A stretch of DNA of 6,855 nt from an uncultured Clostridia bacterium (GTDB lineage: Bacteria > Bacillota > Clostridia > Christensenellales > Borkfalkiaceae): NCBI GenBank assembly GCA_947627125.1, contig CANQUY010000097.1, positions 1 to 6,855 on the forward strand, read 5' to 3'. The notes under the pieces were generated by a model. The model did no database searches, was not told the origin of the DNA, and saw only the letters and a program-made list of their open reading frames with translations. Numbering within the stretch: the first letter of the stretch is position 1; each line of letters starts with the position of its first letter. Shown in pieces: positions 5,433 through 6,855 of this stretch. A program made the translations under genes and the position numbers.

Positions 5433-5439
5433 ATGCCTC

Positions 5440-5710
5440 CCTGCCCTCATCCCGAGGTCCGAGAGGATCTCGTAAACTTACGGAAGCCTGCCCCGCGTCA
5501 TTCTGAGAACGGGAGAAGGATGAGAGAACGGGGACTAACCCGAAGAATCTCGCGGGGCGGTGATACAATGCGGCGAGATGCTTCGGTATGGCCACCGTAG
5601 ACTGCGTTGTACTCCCCTTCTCAGCATGACGCCGCCACCAACGGAAACAGCCCCGCGTCATTCTGAGAACGCGAGCAGGACGAAAGGACAGAAACTGACC
5701 CGCCCCGCGC
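5440..5710. repeat. Composite repeat block R: flank F2 + E5a + left part of E5b
   Basis: The same order as block L: F2 (5440-5492), full E element E5a (5495-5632), linker CGCCACCAACGGAAACAGCC, then the left arm of E5b from 5655. It is nearly identical to 3270-3542 and in the same orientation. The two blocks bracket the segment 3543-5439 that holds the cysteine-rich pair and the regulator. Confidence 0.85.
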
Positions 5711-5848
5711 GCGTTCTATTTGTTTCTAAGCGCGGCACGAGCGCGTAGCGCGAAGTTAGAATCTCGCGGGGCGTTTTTACACCATGCGGCGAGATGCTTC
5801 GGTATAACTCCCGTAGACTGCGTTGTACTCCCGTTCTCAGCATGACGC
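5655..5848. repeat. E5b: E repeat with a nested 55-bp hairpin insert
   Basis: Full E element of 194 bp with both terminal inverted repeats. Compared with E5c it has an extra segment at about 5703-5759 placed between ACCCG and AATCTCGCGG. The insert contains TCTAAGCGCG and CGCGAAGTTAGA, which fold on each other around GCACGAG-type bases, so it looks like a third small palindromic element. Confidence 0.8.
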
Positions 5849-5870
5849 CGCCACCAACGGCAGCAGCCCC

Positions 5871-6010
5871 GCGTCATTCTGAGAACAGGAGCAGGACGAG
5901 AGGACAGAAACTGACCCGAAGAATCTCGCGGGGCGTTTTTACACCATGCGGCGAGATGCTTCGGTACGGCTTCTGTAGACTGCGTTGCACTCTCGTTCTC
6001 AGCATGACGC
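5871..6010. repeat. E5c: intact E repeat, last of a tandem array
   Basis: 140-bp element with intact ends. It is joined to E5b by the same linker (CGCCACCAACGGCAGCAGCC) that joins the other neighbours, so E5a, E5b and E5c are a tandem array from 5495 to 6010. The region 5341-6061 between the regulator and ATPase genes holds this array and no credible gene. Confidence 0.88.
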
Positions 6011-6061
6011 CGCACCCACGGAACGGGAACACGGCCCCTCTTTAAAAAAATAAATTTTGAT

Positions 6062-6090
6062 TTGACAATCTCGCGTCTATGTCGTATAAT
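6062..6090 (+). promoter_or_regulatory. Perfect consensus promoter of the P-type ATPase gene
   Basis: TTGACA (6062-6067), 17-base spacer, TATAAT (6085-6090). Transcription would start near 6097, leaving a leader of about 30 bases. No operator-like palindrome was noticed, which suggests strong and perhaps constitutive expression. Confidence 0.92.
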
Positions 6091-6114
6091 AGAATATATT
6101 TAGAAACCAACGAT

Positions 6115-6121
6115 AGAGAGG
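6115..6121 (+). promoter_or_regulatory. Ribosome binding site of the P-type ATPase gene
   Basis: AGAGAGG ending 6 bases before ATG 6128. The site and start sit in a small symmetric sequence, AGAGGATCTCT (6117-6127). Confidence 0.8.
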
Positions 6122-6127
6122 ATCTCT

Positions 6128-6855
6128 ATGGGACTGTTTCATAAAAAACCCGAAAAGGATGCGGAGATGCCCTTGGCTCCCTCCTCTCCCCCCGCGCAGG
6201 CGGAGAATGCCGCAAAGGAAAAGAGTTTTTCCCAGCGCATGCTCGACCACGGCGGCATTCAGGAGAACGCGGAGGAACAGAAAAAACGCAAGGCCTTGAT
6301 GAAGAAATTCAAAAAGTCCAAGAATATCCCCACCGACGCGCCCGAGCGGTTCACGCCCGACCTCGACAGGGGCCTTTCCGCCGACCAAGTGGAACTCCGC
6401 TTCAATGAATTTCTCTTCAACGACGTCAATAAAAAGTATTCCAAGTCCTACGCGAGCATTCTCGTGGGGAATATCTTCACGTTCTTCAATTTGCTCTGCG
6501 TGGTTGCCGCCGTCGCCCTCATCATTGCGGGCGCGAGCATCAACCAATTCCTCTTTGCGGGGATCTTCGCCGTCAACCTCTTCATCGGCATCATACAGGA
6601 GATCCTCGCGAAGAAGCAGATCGATAAACTCTCCGTCCTCGTTTCCTCGTCGGTGAAGGCCATGCGCGGCGGGCAAAAGACGGAGGTCCCCGTCAATGAA
6701 ATCGTCGTGGACGACGTGCTCTGCCTCGAAGCGGGCCAGCAGATCCCCGCGGACTGCGTGCTTTCGGAGGGCGTCGTTGAATGTAACGAGTCCCTCCTCA
6801 CGGGCGAGAGCGTTCCCGTCAAGAAGGAGATCGGGGACATGATGTACGCGGGTTC
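6128..6855 (+). CDS. Cation-transporting P-type ATPase (HAD-IC/CtpE-like), N-terminal part cut by window edge
   Basis: 242 complete codons from ATG 6128, open at the right edge. Residues 1-80 are a hydrophilic extension rich in Lys and Glu (SQRMLDHGG, EEQKKRKALMKKFKKSK). The ATPase core begins at GLSADQVELR (82-91). Two membrane helices follow: about 110-134 (ILVGNIFTFFNLLCVVAAVA) and about 140-159 (QFLFAGIFAVNLFIGIIQEI). The actuator domain then contains VDDVLCLEAGQQIPADCVLS (194-213) and the dephosphorylation loop NESLLTGESVPVKKE (220-234), with the TGES signature at 225-228. Family knowledge: these proteins use ATP and a phospho-aspartate intermediate to move cations across the cytoplasmic membrane. 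The FTFFNLL / GIxQExxAKxxxDKLS pattern resembles the CtpE-like branch (calcium in Mycobacterium), but ion specificity depends on later helices and the DKTGT site, which are outside the window. It has its own promoter and is separated from the regulator gene by 790 bp of repeats, so it is an independent unit. Confidence 0.93.
   Translation, partial: MGLFHKKPEKDAEMPLAPSSPPAQAENAAKEKSFSQRMLDHGGIQENAEEQKKRKALMKKFKKSKNIPTDAPERFTPDLDRGLSADQVELRFNEFLFNDVNKKYSKSYASILVGNIFTFFNLLCVVAAVALIIAGASINQFLFAGIFAVNLFIGIIQEILAKKQIDKLSVLVSSSVKAMRGGQKTEVPVNEIVVDDVLCLEAGQQIPADCVLSEGVVECNESLLTGESVPVKKEIGDMMYAG

Noticed and set aside
5495..6010. CRISPR array in the tandem repeats
   Set aside because: Units are about 140 bp, palindromic, and joined by a conserved linker rather than unique spacers; no cas genes.
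6077..6676. 199-codon minus-strand frame over the ATPase start
   Set aside because: Antisense to a clear P-type ATPase with promoter, ribosome site and TGES motif.

Overview
The window looks like chromosomal DNA of a member of the Bacillota, class Clostridia, possibly an uncultured gut lineage. The support is GC-rich coding sequence with AT-rich regulatory spacers, consensus sigma-A-type promoters, strong AGGAG-type ribosome binding sites, and protein families usual for Clostridia. The exact family cannot be fixed from this sequence. No rRNA, tRNA, CRISPR array or transposase gene was seen.

Layout. Positions 1-262 (minus) hold the N-terminal 87 codons of an RsmF/NOL1-NOP2-Sun type rRNA cytosine-C5 methyltransferase. 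Positions 606-1562 (minus) encode a DnaQ-like DEDDh exonuclease with a C-terminal BRCT-like domain. Positions 1861-3147 (minus) encode a seryl-tRNA synthetase with divergent class II motifs, its own consensus promoter, and no T-box. Positions 3649-4260 and 4322-4912 (minus) encode two paralogous cysteine-rich proteins. Each has two Cys4 modules followed by a CFI-box-CTERM-like domain, and a strong terminator ends the pair. Positions 5122 or 5140 to 5340 (plus) encode a small XRE-family repressor divergent from that pair. From 6128 to the window edge (plus) is the N-terminal third or so of a cation-transporting P-type ATPase with a perfect TTGACA-N17-TATAAT promoter.

The spacers are filled with a family of about 140-bp imperfectly palindromic, MITE-like repeats, called E here. 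Terminal inverted repeats begin GCGTCATTCTGAGAAC and end GTTCTCAGCATGACGC. There are five full copies and one truncated copy. One copy carries a nested element of a second family (402-493) and another a nested 55-bp hairpin (about 5703-5759). The 3' copies form a tandem array at 5495-6010. Two near-identical composite blocks of about 270 bp (3270-3542 and 5440-5710) lie in direct orientation on both sides of the cysteine-rich pair and its regulator, so that cassette is bracketed by substrates for homologous recombination.

Most interesting unit: the XRE regulator and the two-gene cysteine-rich operon are divergent. The spacer between them holds two tandem 19-bp copies of a palindrome (AAGTCTTATAAGACTT and a two-mismatch variant). 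The first palindrome fills the 17-bp spacer of the operon's TTGACA/TAAAAT promoter, and the second abuts the TATAAT of the regulator gene. This reads as a self-contained repressor-controlled accessory module of unknown function between housekeeping genes.
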